Shown in pieces: positions 36,928 to 45,675 of a stretch of DNA of 64,000 nt. The notes under the pieces were generated by a model. The model did no database searches and was not told the DNA's origin. It was given only the letters and a program-made list of their open reading frames with translations. This stretch comes from a bacterium. Lineage in GTDB: Bacteria; BMS3Abin14. The first letter of the stretch is position 1. Every line of letters starts with the position of its first letter. Where the stretch lies: assembly GCA_020350725.1 (NCBI GenBank), contig CP070719.1, positions 927,329 through 991,328 on the forward strand, given 5' to 3'. The position numbers and the translations under genes are program-made.

Positions 36928-38088
36928 TCAGCTTTTCTTCTGGGCATATTCCTTGATCAGGGCCGCACCGATGACGTTTCGCTGGATCTGGTTGGTCCCT
37001 TCGTATATCTGGAGGATCTTGGCATCCCTCATCATCTTCTCCACCGGGTACTCGCGCATGTATCCGTATCCTCCCAGAACCTGGACGGCGTTCGTGGTGA
37101 CCTCCATGGCGACGTCCGCACCGAACAGTTTCGTCATGGCCGAGACCTTGGAGACCTCCTTGGCATCGCTGTCGATATACCTCGCCACCGCGTATGTCAG
37201 GGCCCTCGCCGCTTCAGTCTTCGTGGCCATGTCCGCCAGCATGTGCTGGACGGCCTGGAAACCGATGATGGGCTGCCCGAACTGCCGGCGCTCCCTGGCG
37301 TAGTTTACCGCAACATCCAGAGCACCCTGGGCGATCCCCACCCCCTGGGCGGCTATTCCGGGACGTGACATGTCCAGGGTCTTCATGGCCACCATGAATC
37401 CCATGCCCTCTTTACTGATAAGGTTCTCCGCCGGGATACGGCAGTCCTCGAAGACCAGTTCACGGGTGGCGGAGGCACGGATTCCCATTTTCTTCTCTTT
37501 TTTCCCGAAGGAAAATCCCGGTGTGTCCTTCTCCACGATGAAGGCTGAGGCGCCCCGCGGCCCCCTGGATCGATCCGTGAGGGCGATAACCGTGTAGATC
37601 TCCGCCTCTCCTCCGTTTGTTATCCACTGCTTGGTCCCGTTCAGGATGTAGGAATCTCCGTCTTTAACGGCTGTGGTCCTGATTCCCCCGGCGTCACTGC
37701 CGGCATTTGCCTCCGTCAGACCGAAAGCACCTAGCTTTTCCCCGGTGGCGATGTCGGGGAGGTATTTCGCCTTCTGATCGTCGCTGCCGAAGAGCAGGAT
37801 GGGATAGGAACCCAGGAAGGTCGCGGCATAGGTCACCGAAACTCCGAGGCAGGCCTTGGAGAGCTCCTCGACGGCGAGGGACATCTCCATCACCCCACCG
37901 CCGAGGCCACCGTACTCCTCCGGTATGGGCACCGCGAACAGGTCCGATTGGGCACAGACGTTCATGATCTCGGCCGGGAATTCCTCCTTCTCGTCCAGCT
38001 CCTCCCGGACCGGGACGATCTTCTCCTCCGCGATCTGCCTGGCTATCTCCCGTATCTCCTGCTGCTCTTCGGTTAGAAAATAATCCAT
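36928..38088 (-). CDS. Acyl-CoA dehydrogenase (short-chain/butyryl type)
   Basis: FAD-dependent acyl-CoA dehydrogenase of 386 residues. It starts MDYFLTEEQQEIREIARQIA and contains AFGLTEANAGSDAGGI, KQWITNGG and the C-terminal QIYEGTNQIQR with catalytic Glu363 at the position used by short-chain and butyryl-CoA dehydrogenases. Located between fabH and etfB in an operon otherwise devoted to fatty-acid synthesis. It could supply or remove short acyl-CoA primers, or serve branched-chain acyl-CoA metabolism. Substrate unproven. Confidence 0.88.
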   Translation of the reverse strand: MDYFLTEEQQEIREIARQIAEEKIVPVREELDEKEEFPAEIMNVCAQSDLFAVPIPEEYGGLGGGVMEMSLAVEELSKACLGVSVTYAATFLGSYPILLFGSDDQKAKYLPDIATGEKLGAFGLTEANAGSDAGGIRTTAVKDGDSYILNGTKQWITNGGEAEIYTVIALTDRSRGPRGASAFIVEKDTPGFSFGKKEKKMGIRASATRELVFEDCRIPAENLISKEGMGFMVAMKTLDMSRPGIAAQGVGIAQGALDVAVNYARERRQFGQPIIGFQAVQHMLADMATKTEAARALTYAVARYIDSDAKEVSKVSAMTKLFGADVAMEVTTNAVQVLGGYGYMREYPVEKMMRDAKILQIYEGTNQIQRNVIGAALIKEYAQKKS

Positions 38089-38235
38089 AAATCCTCCGCT
38101 ATCACAACCGTTTGGGTCGTCCCCCTCACATTACAGGTTACAGACTGCAGATGGGCACATCGGTGCTCAAATACCCGCTGCATCGAGCAGAATGTCCCCC
38201 AATTCGAAATGTGAGACATGAAAGAGATGTCCGCC

Positions 38236-39216
38236 CTACCAGTTGACGAGGGCCCCACCCCAGGTAAGCCCTCCGCCGAAAGCCTCGAGAAGGACCGTGT
38301 CGCCACTCCTGATCCGATTCGATCGGACCGCCTCGTCCAGAGCCAGGGGAACCGACGCTGCCGATGTGTTTCCGTGCCTGTCGACGGTAACGATCACTTT
38401 ATCCATGGGCAGCCGGAGTTTCCTTGCCGTCGCCTTGATGATCCTCAGATTGGCCTGGTGAGGGACGAGAAAATCCACGTCCTCCTCCTTGAGGCCGTTC
38501 GCGTCGAGGATCTCGTCCACAACGTCGCTGAGTTTTGTCACGGCTATTTTGAAAACCTCGTTGCCCTGCATCTTGACCGTGTAGAGTTTCTGGGCCAGGG
38601 CTTCCGCGTCGGTGGGCCGTCGCGACCCTCCGGCAGGGGCGTGGAGCAGCTCAGCCATGCGGCCGTCATTGTGCAGGTGGGTCGAAACAATGCCCCTGAT
38701 CCCGTCCTCTGAAGGGACAAGCACCGCCGCCCCTGCCCCATCACCAAAAAGGACGCACGTGTTCCTGTCCTCCCAGTCGAGAAACCTCGACAGGACCTCC
38801 GCCCCGATGACCAGGACCCTGCTGTATTTGCCGGAACTGACAAAGAGGTCGCCGATGGCCAGGGCGTAGATAAATCCCGTACAGGCGGCCTCCAGGTCGA
38901 AGGCGGCCGCCCGGTGGGCACCCAAAGCCCTCTGGACAAGGCCCGCCGTGGAAGGGAAAAGATAGTCCGGCGTCAGGGTGGCGACGATAATGAGATCGAT
39001 CTCCCCTCCCTCGAGACCGGCCATCTCCAGGGCCATTCTTCCGGCCTCGATCGCCAGGTCGGAGGTCGCCTGTTCCGGGGCCGCTATCCGCCGCTCACTG
39101 ATCCCCGTCCGGGACAGGATCCACTCATCGGTGGTATCCACCATCTTCTCGAGATCCGCATTGGTGAGGACACGGTCAGGAAGATATGACCCCGTTCCTG
39201 CGATGGAGGTCCTCAT
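38236..39216 (-). CDS. fabH: 3-oxoacyl-[ACP] synthase III
   Basis: Initiating condensing enzyme, 326 residues: joins acyl-CoA primer to malonyl-ACP. The catalytic Cys lies in [11 protein letters not shown], His in [10 protein letters not shown] and Asn in [11 protein letters not shown]. The ATG overlaps the plsX stop as ATGA. Primer preference (acetyl versus branched) is not resolved, but a neighbouring acyl-CoA dehydrogenase makes the question relevant. Confidence 0.95.
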   Translation of the reverse strand: MRTSIAGTGSYLPDRVLTNADLEKMVDTTDEWILSRTGISERRIAAPEQATSDLAIEAGRMALEMAGLEGGEIDLIIVATLTPDYLFPSTAGLVQRALGAHRAAAFDLEAACTGFIYALAIGDLFVSSGKYSRVLVIGAEVLSRFLDWEDRNTCVLFGDGAGAAVLVPSEDGIRGIVSTHLHNDGRMAELLHAPAGGSRRPTDAEALAQKLYTVKMQGNEVFKIAVTKLSDVVDEILDANGLKEEDVDFLVPHQANLRIIKATARKLRLPMDKVIVTVDRHGNTSAASVPLALDEAVRSNRIRSGDTVLLEAFGGGLTWGGALVNW

Positions 39217-40334
39217 GTCGACTCCTCTGACGTCGCTCTGCCGGCCTTTTCGCCGGCGCCCTTCAGGTCCATCTCGATCTTCTTCTCCTTCAGAGTCTCG
39301 ATGACCTGATGGACCTTATCTCCCACGCTCTGCTTCAGATCGATGGAGGACTCGACTTCCTCCCTTATCCTTCTATCGATCCTGTTGCGTGCGAACCCGT
39401 CGGCCATTTTCACCGCGTTCTTGATGGCCTTGGGATTGGATCGCCCATGGGCGATCAGCCCTATCCCGTCGATGCCGAGGAGCAGGGCCCCTCCGTGTTC
39501 ATCATAATCGAACCGGCTCTTGAATTTTTTGAGCGCCGGCCGCATGAAGATATAACCGAAGCGGCCGAGGGCGGATGATCTGATCTCGTCCTTGAGTGCC
39601 CGGGCAAGGATCTGGACGACACCTTCGCCGGTCTTCAGGGCGACATTCCCCACAAAACCGTCACAGACGACCACGTCGACGTCACCGGAGAAGACGTCGC
39701 TCCCTTCGATATTGCCGACAAAGTTCAGGTTGCTTCTCTTCAGAAGGTTGAAGGTTGTCCGAACAATCTCGTTCCCCTTCCCCGCTTCTTCCCCTATGCT
39801 GAGCAGGCCGACCTTCGGGTTGGCGATCTCAAGGGAATATTTCGCCAGCGCACTGCCCATGAAGGCAAACTGGACCAGATTGTGGGGTTTGCAGTCCACG
39901 TTGGCCCCGGCGTCGGCCATGACCGTCGGCCCCCCCTTGCCTGTGGGGAGGATGGATCCGATACACGGCCTGTCGACGTTGGGGAGGGGCCCCAGGACGT
40001 AAAGGCCCGCGAGCATGGCCGCCCCTGAATTGCCGGCTGAAAGGGCAGCATTGGCCTCTCCCGACTTGACCAGCTCGAAGGCGCGGAGAATGGAGGAGTC
40101 CCTCTTTCTGGAGAGAGCCCTCCGGGGAGCCTCGTCCATCCTGACAACCTCTGAGGCGTGTTTTACCTGGATGTAACCATCGGGGGGGGCGAGTTTGTCA
40201 AGCTGGGGTTCGACCAGCTCGCGGTCGCCGACAAGGATAACCCGGCACTCGTAGTCCACGGCGGCCTGAACCGCCCCTTCAACGATCGATTGGGGAGCAA
40301 AATCGCCCCCCATGGCATCGACGGCGATCTTCAC
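39213..40334 (-). CDS. plsX: Phosphate acyltransferase PlsX
   Basis: Makes acyl-phosphate from acyl-ACP for phospholipid synthesis, 373 residues. It begins [19 protein letters not shown] and contains SAGNSGAAM and [15 protein letters not shown], the hallmark segments. It starts with GTG, 30 bases after rpmF. The C-terminus has a charged extension of about 30 residues. Confidence 0.94.
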   Translation of the reverse strand: MKIAVDAMGGDFAPQSIVEGAVQAAVDYECRVILVGDRELVEPQLDKLAPPDGYIQVKHASEVVRMDEAPRRALSRKRDSSILRAFELVKSGEANAALSAGNSGAAMLAGLYVLGPLPNVDRPCIGSILPTGKGGPTVMADAGANVDCKPHNLVQFAFMGSALAKYSLEIANPKVGLLSIGEEAGKGNEIVRTTFNLLKRSNLNFVGNIEGSDVFSGDVDVVVCDGFVGNVALKTGEGVVQILARALKDEIRSSALGRFGYIFMRPALKKFKSRFDYDEHGGALLLGIDGIGLIAHGRSNPKAIKNAVKMADGFARNRIDRRIREEVESSIDLKQSVGDKVHQVIETLKEKKIEMDLKGAGEKAGRATSEEST

Positions 40335-40364
40335 GTCAAGAACCTGCCCGAGTGGGTCCTTTCC

Positions 40365-40547
40365 CTATACCTCTTCGACTTCGAGGACCTTCCGGCCCCT
40401 GTAGAAGCCGCAGTGAGGACATACCCTGTGGGGCATCTTGACCTCTCCGCATTTTTCGCAGGTGCTGTTCATCGGAGTCTTCAGGGCATCGTGTGCCCTT
40501 CGTCTCCTCGTTCTCGACTTGGCGGTTTTCTGTTTCGGTACAGCCAT
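40365..40547 (-). CDS. rpmF: 50S ribosomal protein L32
   Basis: A 60-residue ribosomal protein with the basic start MAVPKQKTAKSRTRRRRAHD and a four-Cys zinc site (CEKCG and CPHCG). It lies between yceD and plsX, the widely conserved order. Confidence 0.95.
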   Translation of the reverse strand: MAVPKQKTAKSRTRRRRAHDALKTPMNSTCEKCGEVKMPHRVCPHCGFYRGRKVLEVEEV

Positions 40548-40613
40548 GGTTCTCTCCTTCGCAGGGCGCCCGTCGGATATCGGTCGGACACCTCTATCTC
40601 CCCGATCGTGAGC

Positions 40614-41129
40614 CTAGATCTTGTCCTTCAGGGAACGCAACGCCTCCCACCGGGGATCGAAGCTCTCTTCATCGCATGAACAGGCCGCCTCCTTGCGTTC
40701 ACCGCCGCACAGGGGGCAGAGACCGCCGCATTCCTCCGAACACAGAGGTTTCATCGGCAGAGCGAGGCTGATCTGTTCGGCCAATATGTGATTCAGGTCC
40801 AGAGCATCGCCTCTGAAGAATTCGACATCAAGATCGTCATTGGCGAGCTCCCTCTCCTCGCTGCTCTCCATGAGGGAGACTGGGCGGAGCTGGAGGTCTA
40901 TCTCTTCCTGGATCCCGTGATGAAACTCGTTCAGGCAGCGGCTGCATTCCAGGACCAGATCGCCTCTCAGGGTTCCCCTGACGAGGACCTCTGGGCCGAG
41001 CTTCCTGATGGTGAAGGAGCCGGCGAACGGCTCCTCTATCCGAAAAGGTCCGGACGCCTCAGTTTCCGGCTCCAGACGGACTTCCATCTTCAGCCCCTCT
41101 GGGGGTATTTCATCGAGCCTGATCAGCAT
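40614..41129 (-). CDS. DUF177/YceD-family protein
   Basis: A 171-residue protein with the DUF177 core (RCLNEFHHGIQEEIDLQL) and the C-terminal Cys-rich CSEECGGLCPLCGG segment. In other bacteria the family is linked to 23S rRNA accumulation and ribosome assembly and is co-transcribed with rpmF, as here. It heads the rpmF-plsX-fab operon, directly after a near-consensus promoter. Confidence 0.88.
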   Translation of the reverse strand: MLIRLDEIPPEGLKMEVRLEPETEASGPFRIEEPFAGSFTIRKLGPEVLVRGTLRGDLVLECSRCLNEFHHGIQEEIDLQLRPVSLMESSEERELANDDLDVEFFRGDALDLNHILAEQISLALPMKPLCSEECGGLCPLCGGERKEAACSCDEESFDPRWEALRSLKDKI

Positions 41130-41156
41130 GCGAACCCCCTCGGGGTTAGTTTCCGG

Positions 41157-41185
41157 AAATTACAGGATGAACCCCTCTTTGTCAA
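41157..41185 (-). promoter_or_regulatory. Sigma-70 promoter of the yceD-rpmF-plsX-fab operon
   Basis: On the minus strand a perfect TTGACA (41180-41185) is followed after exactly 17 bases by TAATTT (41157-41162). The predicted transcription start is about 20 bases before the yceD ATG. This is the best sigma-70 promoter match found in the window. Confidence 0.75.
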
Positions 41186-41330
41186 TCTGTGGAAAAACCT
41201 TTTGTGAACAGGTTCCACCGGCGTATTTTCAGGGGATCGATCGACCCTGGAACGCCTCACCCGTACCGGCTGTCCATGCGTTCCGCACCGGATCGCTGGC
41301 ACCCTGGAAAACAAGGCCCACAAGAATGAA

Positions 41331-41359
41331 TTGCTTCCCCGTCCGATATCCGGTAACTT
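41331..41359 (+). promoter_or_regulatory. Candidate promoter of the selenoprotein-dsbC gene pair
   Basis: TTGCTT (41331-41336), 17 bases, TAACTT (41354-41359), about 30 bases before the ATG at 41392. Both boxes are imperfect. Confidence 0.4.
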
Positions 41360-41391
41360 ACTGGGCCGGGGGAAACACAGGAGGTTGACAG

Positions 41392-42240
41392 ATGCTTAAA
41401 TTGCTCGTGCACATGTTCCTCTGCCTCGTATTCACGATATCCCTTTCCGCTTCACCCGCCCTGGCAGCCTTCGAACTCACCGGCTCTCTGAAGGTAGACC
41501 TCAAGGCCAAGACCCTGGACACGGCCGTGTCCGAGGACGGCAAGTGGACCTTCGTCCTTTCACAGGGAGGGAACATCCACGTCCTGAACTGGAAGGGAGA
41601 AAACGTCCAGACCGTGAAGACCGAGGGGAGCTACGACAGCATCGAGTTCGCCCCTCCCGGCATTCGGCTCATCCTGTCCGGCGGCGGCGAGAGCGATATT
41701 CTGGTCATCGCCCTCGATCTGGTCCTGGAGATCGACACGGCCGGTTCCCCGTCGAAGGGCCCGGACGATGCTCCGGTGGTTATCGCCTACTTCAGCGACT
41801 ACCAGTGACCCTACTGCGCGAGGCTCGTGCCTCTACTCGAGCAGGTGCTCGAGAAATACCCCAGGGACGTCCGGATCGTGGAACTGAACTTTCCCCTGAA
41901 CAACCATAAGATGGCCAGGCCCGCGGCCGCCGCGGCTCTGGCCGCCTGGAAACAGGGAAAATTCTGGGAATTTCACGACCGCCTTTTCCAGGACTACGAC
42001 AGGATCACCGAGAGTCTCATCGACGGTATCGCCGGAGAACTGAGCCTGGACCCGGCCCGGTTCCAGAGGGACCGGAACAGCCAGGCCATAAACGACCTCA
42101 TCAACCGAGACCTGCGGCAGGGCCAACAGCTCGGCGTCCGGGGAACGCCCACCATCTTCGTCAACGGCCGCCGTCTCTCGAACAGGAGCCTGACGGGGTT
42201 TTCCCAGATGATCGATCAGGAACTGGCCAAGGGGAAATAG
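41392..42240 (+). CDS. DsbA-like thiol oxidoreductase, selenocysteine-containing (in-frame TGA)
   Basis: A 282-residue exported protein if the TGA at 41806-41808 is read as selenocysteine. It has a signal peptide (residues 1-24, ALAA), a small beta-rich domain (about 26-122) and a DsbA/thioredoxin-fold domain (about 125-282). The codon falls at the first active-site Cys: FSDYQ-U139-PYC142, where homologs read QCPYC. The frame stays open for 143 more codons and ends with GTPTIFVNGRR, the cis-Pro loop, and a C-terminal DsbA helix. A stem (GAGGC/GCCTC, loop TCGT) starts 12 bases after the TGA, as bacterial SECIS elements require. AGGAGG precedes the ATG. A sequencing error or degraded gene is less likely because only the catalytic codon is affected. 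The Sec machinery genes are outside the window. Confidence 0.88.
41806..41833 (+). promoter_or_regulatory. UGA selenocysteine codon and SECIS-like hairpin
   Basis: The TGA (41806-41808) is followed by 11 bases and then a perfect 5-bp stem GAGGC (41820-41824) / GCCTC (41829-41833) closing the loop TCGT, which contains the GU expected in SelB-binding loops. In E. coli fdhF the upper stem also begins 11 bases after the UGA. Confidence 0.7.
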
Positions 42241-42332
42241 AGATTAGAGATTGGACATTAGAGATTGGAGATTAGACATTAGAAATTAGAGATTGGAGAT
42301 TGGACATTGGACAATAGGGATTAGAGATTGAT
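42241..42332 (+). repeat. Degenerate TTAGAGATTGGA tandem array
   Basis: From the stop codon of the selenoprotein gene onward, 92 bases are made almost only of AGATTAGAGATTGGAC-type units of 7-8 bases, with point changes between units. It fills the spacer to the next gene. Confidence 0.8.
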
Positions 42333-42411
42333 GCGTTGGGCAGCAGAAAGAACGCTCGGATTTTGGTTTTCCGATTTTGGCTTTTAGATTTCTTTTCGTC
42401 GAGGTAATGCG

Positions 42412-43242
42412 ATGCGCAAAACTCTTGTTGTCACCGTCATTGTTGCCGTCCTCTCCACTGCCGGCCTATTTGCATCCGCCGATGACGCATCCGCCTTCGG
42501 AACCGAGGGATGCGGTGAGGGTCAGTGCAGTGACTGTCACGGCATGGAAAAGGAAACGGCGGTCCAGCTCCTCAAGGACCTTCCAGGGCTCGACAGTGTG
42601 GACAGCGTGGACTTCGCCCAAGTACCCGGCCTTTACGCTGTCGAGGTCACGAGCAAAGGCCAGAAGCACATCCTGTACATCGACTTCTCCGAGACCTATG
42701 TCATCTCGGGAAACGTGATCCACATTGCGGAGCGCGAGAACATAACCAGAAAACACCTGATGAACCTGAGGCGGGTCGACCTCACCACGGTCCCCACCGA
42801 AGCAGCGCTGGTCCTGGGGAATCCCAAGGCGAGCAAGGTCGCCTTCGTCTTCACCGATCCCCAATGCCCCTACTGTGAGAAGCTCCACCCGGAGCTGAAG
42901 AGGGCTGTGGAACTGGACCCCGACCTCGTCTTCTACATCAAGCTCCTGCCGCTGGTGAAGCTCCACCCTGACTCCTACAGGATCTCCAAGAGCATCATCT
43001 GCGAAAACTCGCTGGAGCTGCTGGAGTCCAGCTTTGCCAAACAGCCCGTTCCCGATCCGGTCTGCGACACGGACGCCATCGACAGGACCATCTCCCTCGC
43101 CCGCAGCCTGGGCATCGGTTCCACCCCGACCCTCATTCTGCCCGACGGGCGGATAGCGCCCGGCTTCAGGAAGGCCGAGGAGATCCTGAAGCTGGTCAAC
43201 GAGAAGCAGGAGACGGAAGCGGCGAGCCGGAAGGGGGATTAA
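42412..43242 (+). CDS. DsbC/DsbG-like thiol:disulfide interchange protein
   Basis: A 276-residue periplasmic protein: signal peptide (about 1-28), a short Cys-rich segment (C34, C39, C42-H43), a cystatin-like DsbC dimerisation domain (about 48-125) and a thioredoxin domain with active site C152-P-Y-C155 and cis-Pro in STPTLILPDGR. It resembles DsbC disulfide isomerases. The CSDCH motif near the N-terminus looks like a haem-c site but is known in deltaproteobacterial relatives of this family without a cytochrome context. It follows the selenoprotein gene by 171 bases and is probably its redox partner. Confidence 0.85.
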   Translation: MRKTLVVTVIVAVLSTAGLFASADDASAFGTEGCGEGQCSDCHGMEKETAVQLLKDLPGLDSVDSVDFAQVPGLYAVEVTSKGQKHILYIDFSETYVISGNVIHIAERENITRKHLMNLRRVDLTTVPTEAALVLGNPKASKVAFVFTDPQCPYCEKLHPELKRAVELDPDLVFYIKLLPLVKLHPDSYRISKSIICENSLELLESSFAKQPVPDPVCDTDAIDRTISLARSLGIGSTPTLILPDGRIAPGFRKAEEILKLVNEKQETEAASRKGD

Positions 43243-43413
43243 GGTCACAGAGGGGTTGTTTCCCGTCTTCTCTATATTACCTGCAGAGAACAGGGAGGAT
43301 TTAACAGGGTCAGGCATCGAGATCCTGTGGTCTGAGATCCGGGATCCAGACTGCACACGATGCCTTTGTTCTGAATTCTGACCACTGAACCCTCGTTACT
43401 GTTCCCCCCACTG

Positions 43414-44829
43414 TCACCTCACTGCCGGGGCCGCTTCCTGCTGCAGGCTGTAGTACCCTTTGACGTCGTCCCAGAGGACCGCCTGGTCGGGTGACACATC
43501 TCCTGACAGATCGATGCTGTTCAGGGTAAAACCCCGTCCGGATGGATCCTCCGCCGGGCGGATCGTCCAGCCGGAACTTCCCGCCATGGTGACGGTCAGC
43601 CCCGTCGCGTCGGAGGCCCTGTCAGCCCGGACAACGACCTGCTCCACGATTTTCCCGGAGATCTCCTGGAGGACGACCCCCTCCCGGAAGGCCACCAGTC
43701 CGGAAAAGACCCTCTGATAGAAAGCATCGGCGATCACGTCCACCGCCCTGCCCCCATCCGCCGGGAGCACGGCCACAATCTCGGTGATCCCGTCCCGGTT
43801 GAGGTCCTCATTGTAGAGGACGGCGTAGGGCTCCTTCCCGAACCTGCTGTCCAGATAGGCCCTGACATCCTTCGAGAGAATCCCGGATCCGGCGGCGTTC
43901 TCGTTCAACGTGGCCACCTGTGACGGAGTACGGGCTTCCGGTCCGGTTCGATAGGCATCTTCCCCCGGCGTCTCAAAGTAGGCTTCGGGCCTGACAACCA
44001 TCCGGTGGGCTTCAGGAGCCGGTGGCGGGGAGGACCTCCTTTCCTCAGCTGCTTCAAAAGCCATGTCCACGGATTCCCTCTCACGCAGCCCGGCGCCGGG
44101 CATCACCCCTCCCTCCCTGTCGATCGGCGGCGAATAGTCCCTCTCTCCGGGAGGGATAGCCCTGACGCCCGGACTTTCCTGGCCCTCGGCGGCAGCCAAT
44201 GGGCCCGTTTTTTTGATTTCCTCCCCCGGCAGCGTTTTGCGGACGACTCTCTCCTCCCCTCGCCCGGCACCGGTCGGCATCTGCTCACGGGGGGGCAGCA
44301 TCCGGCCGCGGAGGGCCCTGTCGTCCTCTGTCCGGACGCTTCGGGCATCCGCGTCCTTTTCGGACATTTCCCGGGTGAGGGCCTCTCCCGCAGACCTCTC
44401 CTTCGGGACCGCCCCACCATCTGTCTTGCCGATATGCGCCTCGGGTGCCATAACCCGGGACGGAGGGACCGACCGGCGCATCTCGAAGAGGATCCCGATC
44501 GCGACCACGGCCACGAAGACGACGGTGACCGCAGGGGCCACTCTCCACAGGGGCCGCCAGGGATGGATCCCCCTCCCGGAGGCGTCGGTCCCGGCGGCGA
44601 CCCTCTCCTCCGATCGAACCCTGTCCATGACCCTTTCCGTGAAGGAACTCCAGTATTCGGGCGTCGGCTCGGTGACGCTGACGGCCCGGTCGGCCCTCTC
44701 CAGTCCCTCCAGGGCGGCTGCACATGATTCGCACGAGGAGAGATGTTCCCTGATCCTCGCCTCGCGGAAAGCCGACAGCTCACCGTCGTGGTAGGACATC
44801 ATGAATTTCCTCGCTTTACGGCACCTCAT
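43414..44829 (-). CDS. Anti-sigma factor with zinc-finger domain and large periplasmic region
   Basis: A 471-residue membrane protein. Residues 1-40 form a cytoplasmic anti-sigma zinc domain with H29-x3-C33-x2-C36. One transmembrane helix (about 97-117) follows, then a Pro/Glu/Arg-rich linker (about 120-300) and a C-terminal domain of about 160 residues that includes DLNRDGITE (342-350), an EF-hand-like calcium loop. The start overlaps the sigma factor stop as ATGA, the classical sigma/anti-sigma arrangement. The long periplasmic part probably senses an envelope signal, possibly Ca-dependent; this is inference. Confidence 0.85.
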   Translation of the reverse strand: MRCRKARKFMMSYHDGELSAFREARIREHLSSCESCAAALEGLERADRAVSVTEPTPEYWSSFTERVMDRVRSEERVAAGTDASGRGIHPWRPLWRVAPAVTVVFVAVVAIGILFEMRRSVPPSRVMAPEAHIGKTDGGAVPKERSAGEALTREMSEKDADARSVRTEDDRALRGRMLPPREQMPTGAGRGEERVVRKTLPGEEIKKTGPLAAAEGQESPGVRAIPPGERDYSPPIDREGGVMPGAGLRERESVDMAFEAAEERRSSPPPAPEAHRMVVRPEAYFETPGEDAYRTGPEARTPSQVATLNENAAGSGILSKDVRAYLDSRFGKEPYAVLYNEDLNRDGITEIVAVLPADGGRAVDVIADAFYQRVFSGLVAFREGVVLQEISGKIVEQVVVRADRASDATGLTVTMAGSSGWTIRPAEDPSGRGFTLNSIDLSGDVSPDQAVLWDDVKGYYSLQQEAAPAVR

Positions 44830-45401
44830 GATCCATTGCCTCTCTGGGTTACGGCACCGGCGGATTGGACATGCTGGAGGATCCTCTCCCGGGCCCTGGA
44901 CAGTCTGGACATCACCGTCCCGATCCTGACCCCCGTCGTCCGGGCGATGTCCCTGTAGGACATCCCCTCCGAGGCCCTCAGGATGAATGTCCCCCGGAGC
45001 TCCGCGGAGAGTCCTTTCAGGGCTTCGTGGAAATGGTGCTCCATATCCCTGGTTTCCATCATCTCATGGGGGTTAGGGGCCGGGTCCCGGATATCGGGCA
45101 CCTCATTCACGGTGACGGCCCCCACCCTGCTTTTGGCCTTCCGGACGGTATTCAGGCTCGTGTTGTAGGCGATCCGCCTCAGATAGGGCCGGAAGGGTCT
45201 CTTCGGGTCGTAGGATGAAAGAGACCGGTAGAGACGCAGAAAGGTCTCCTGCGCCGCGTCATCGGCGTCATCGTGTGTTCCGGTAATGGATCTGGCCAGC
45301 CGGTACACGGACATCCGGTGCCGGTTGACCAGGTCCTCGAACGCCGCGAGGTCCCCCGCGGCTGCCCTTGCCGCCAATGTCTCGTCGCTGGATCCGGTCA
45401 A
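44826..45401 (-). CDS. ECF-type RNA polymerase sigma factor
   Basis: A 191-residue sigma factor with region 2 (DAAQETFLRLYRSLSSYD, PYLRRIAYNTSLNTVRK) and region 4 (GMSYRDIARTTGVRIGTVMSRLSRARERIL), lacking regions 1 and 3, as ECF factors do. TTG start (45399-45401; in-frame alternatives exist), with AGGAGG upstream. Its own promoter and the divergent VWA promoter share GGGAATAAA-N15-GTATA, so it is probably autoregulated. It is held by the anti-sigma factor encoded next. Confidence 0.93.
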   Translation of the reverse strand: MTGSSDETLAARAAAGDLAAFEDLVNRHRMSVYRLARSITGTHDDADDAAQETFLRLYRSLSSYDPKRPFRPYLRRIAYNTSLNTVRKAKSRVGAVTVNEVPDIRDPAPNPHEMMETRDMEHHFHEALKGLSAELRGTFILRASEGMSYRDIARTTGVRIGTVMSRLSRARERILQHVQSAGAVTQRGNGS

Positions 45402-45420
45402 ATCGCCTCCTGTCGTGTTT

Positions 45421-45449
45421 TATACCACAGGCAGCCCCGATTTATTCCC
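45421..45449 (-). promoter_or_regulatory. Putative ECF promoter of the sigma/anti-sigma operon
   Basis: Minus strand: GGGAATAAA (45441-45449), 15 bases, then GTATAAAA (the GTATA at 45421-45425). The predicted start of transcription is about a dozen bases before the sigma gene. The same two boxes with the same spacing occur on the other strand at 45596-45624. Confidence 0.7.
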
Positions 45450-45595
45450 GTCGGATTGCCGGAAACCGGAAATTGGCGATCGGCAACGGATGCCAAAGTC
45501 CAAAACCTAAGATCCAAAAACAATGCATGAAAGACTGAACATATCCAAAGAATCCAGTTTTGGACCCTGGATTTTGGACTCTGGACTGATTCCCC

Positions 45596-45624
45596 GGGAA
45601 TAAACCCCTCCCCCACCGTGTATA
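45596..45624 (+). promoter_or_regulatory. Putative ECF promoter of the VWA-protein gene
   Basis: Plus strand: GGGAATAAA (45596-45604), 15 bases, GTATA (45620-45624), about 50 bases before the ATG at 45676. It matches the motif of the divergent sigma operon box for box; the 15-base spacers are unrelated in sequence, so the match is not a duplication. Confidence 0.7.
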
Positions 45625-45675
45625 CCGGGCAAACAGGGGTACTTTGACGCCCCATGGAACGCCAGGAGGTACGAC

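Noticed and set aside
41123..41323. A small minus-strand ORF upstream of yceD
   Set aside because: It covers the near-consensus promoter of yceD and lacks a ribosome-binding site and family features.
41392..41808. A stand-alone 138-residue protein followed by a second gene from 41827
   Set aside because: The two frames join at a TGA lying exactly on the active-site Cys codon, and the second part has no ribosome-binding site of its own. Selenocysteine read-through explains both parts.
42241..42332. A CRISPR-like array
   Set aside because: Units are 7-8 bases and variable, with no fixed-length repeats or unique spacers, and no cas genes are near.
42525..42545. A c-type cytochrome call from CSDCH in the DsbC-like protein
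   Set aside because: Only one CxxCH is present, and the rest of the protein is a DsbC dimerisation and thioredoxin fold.
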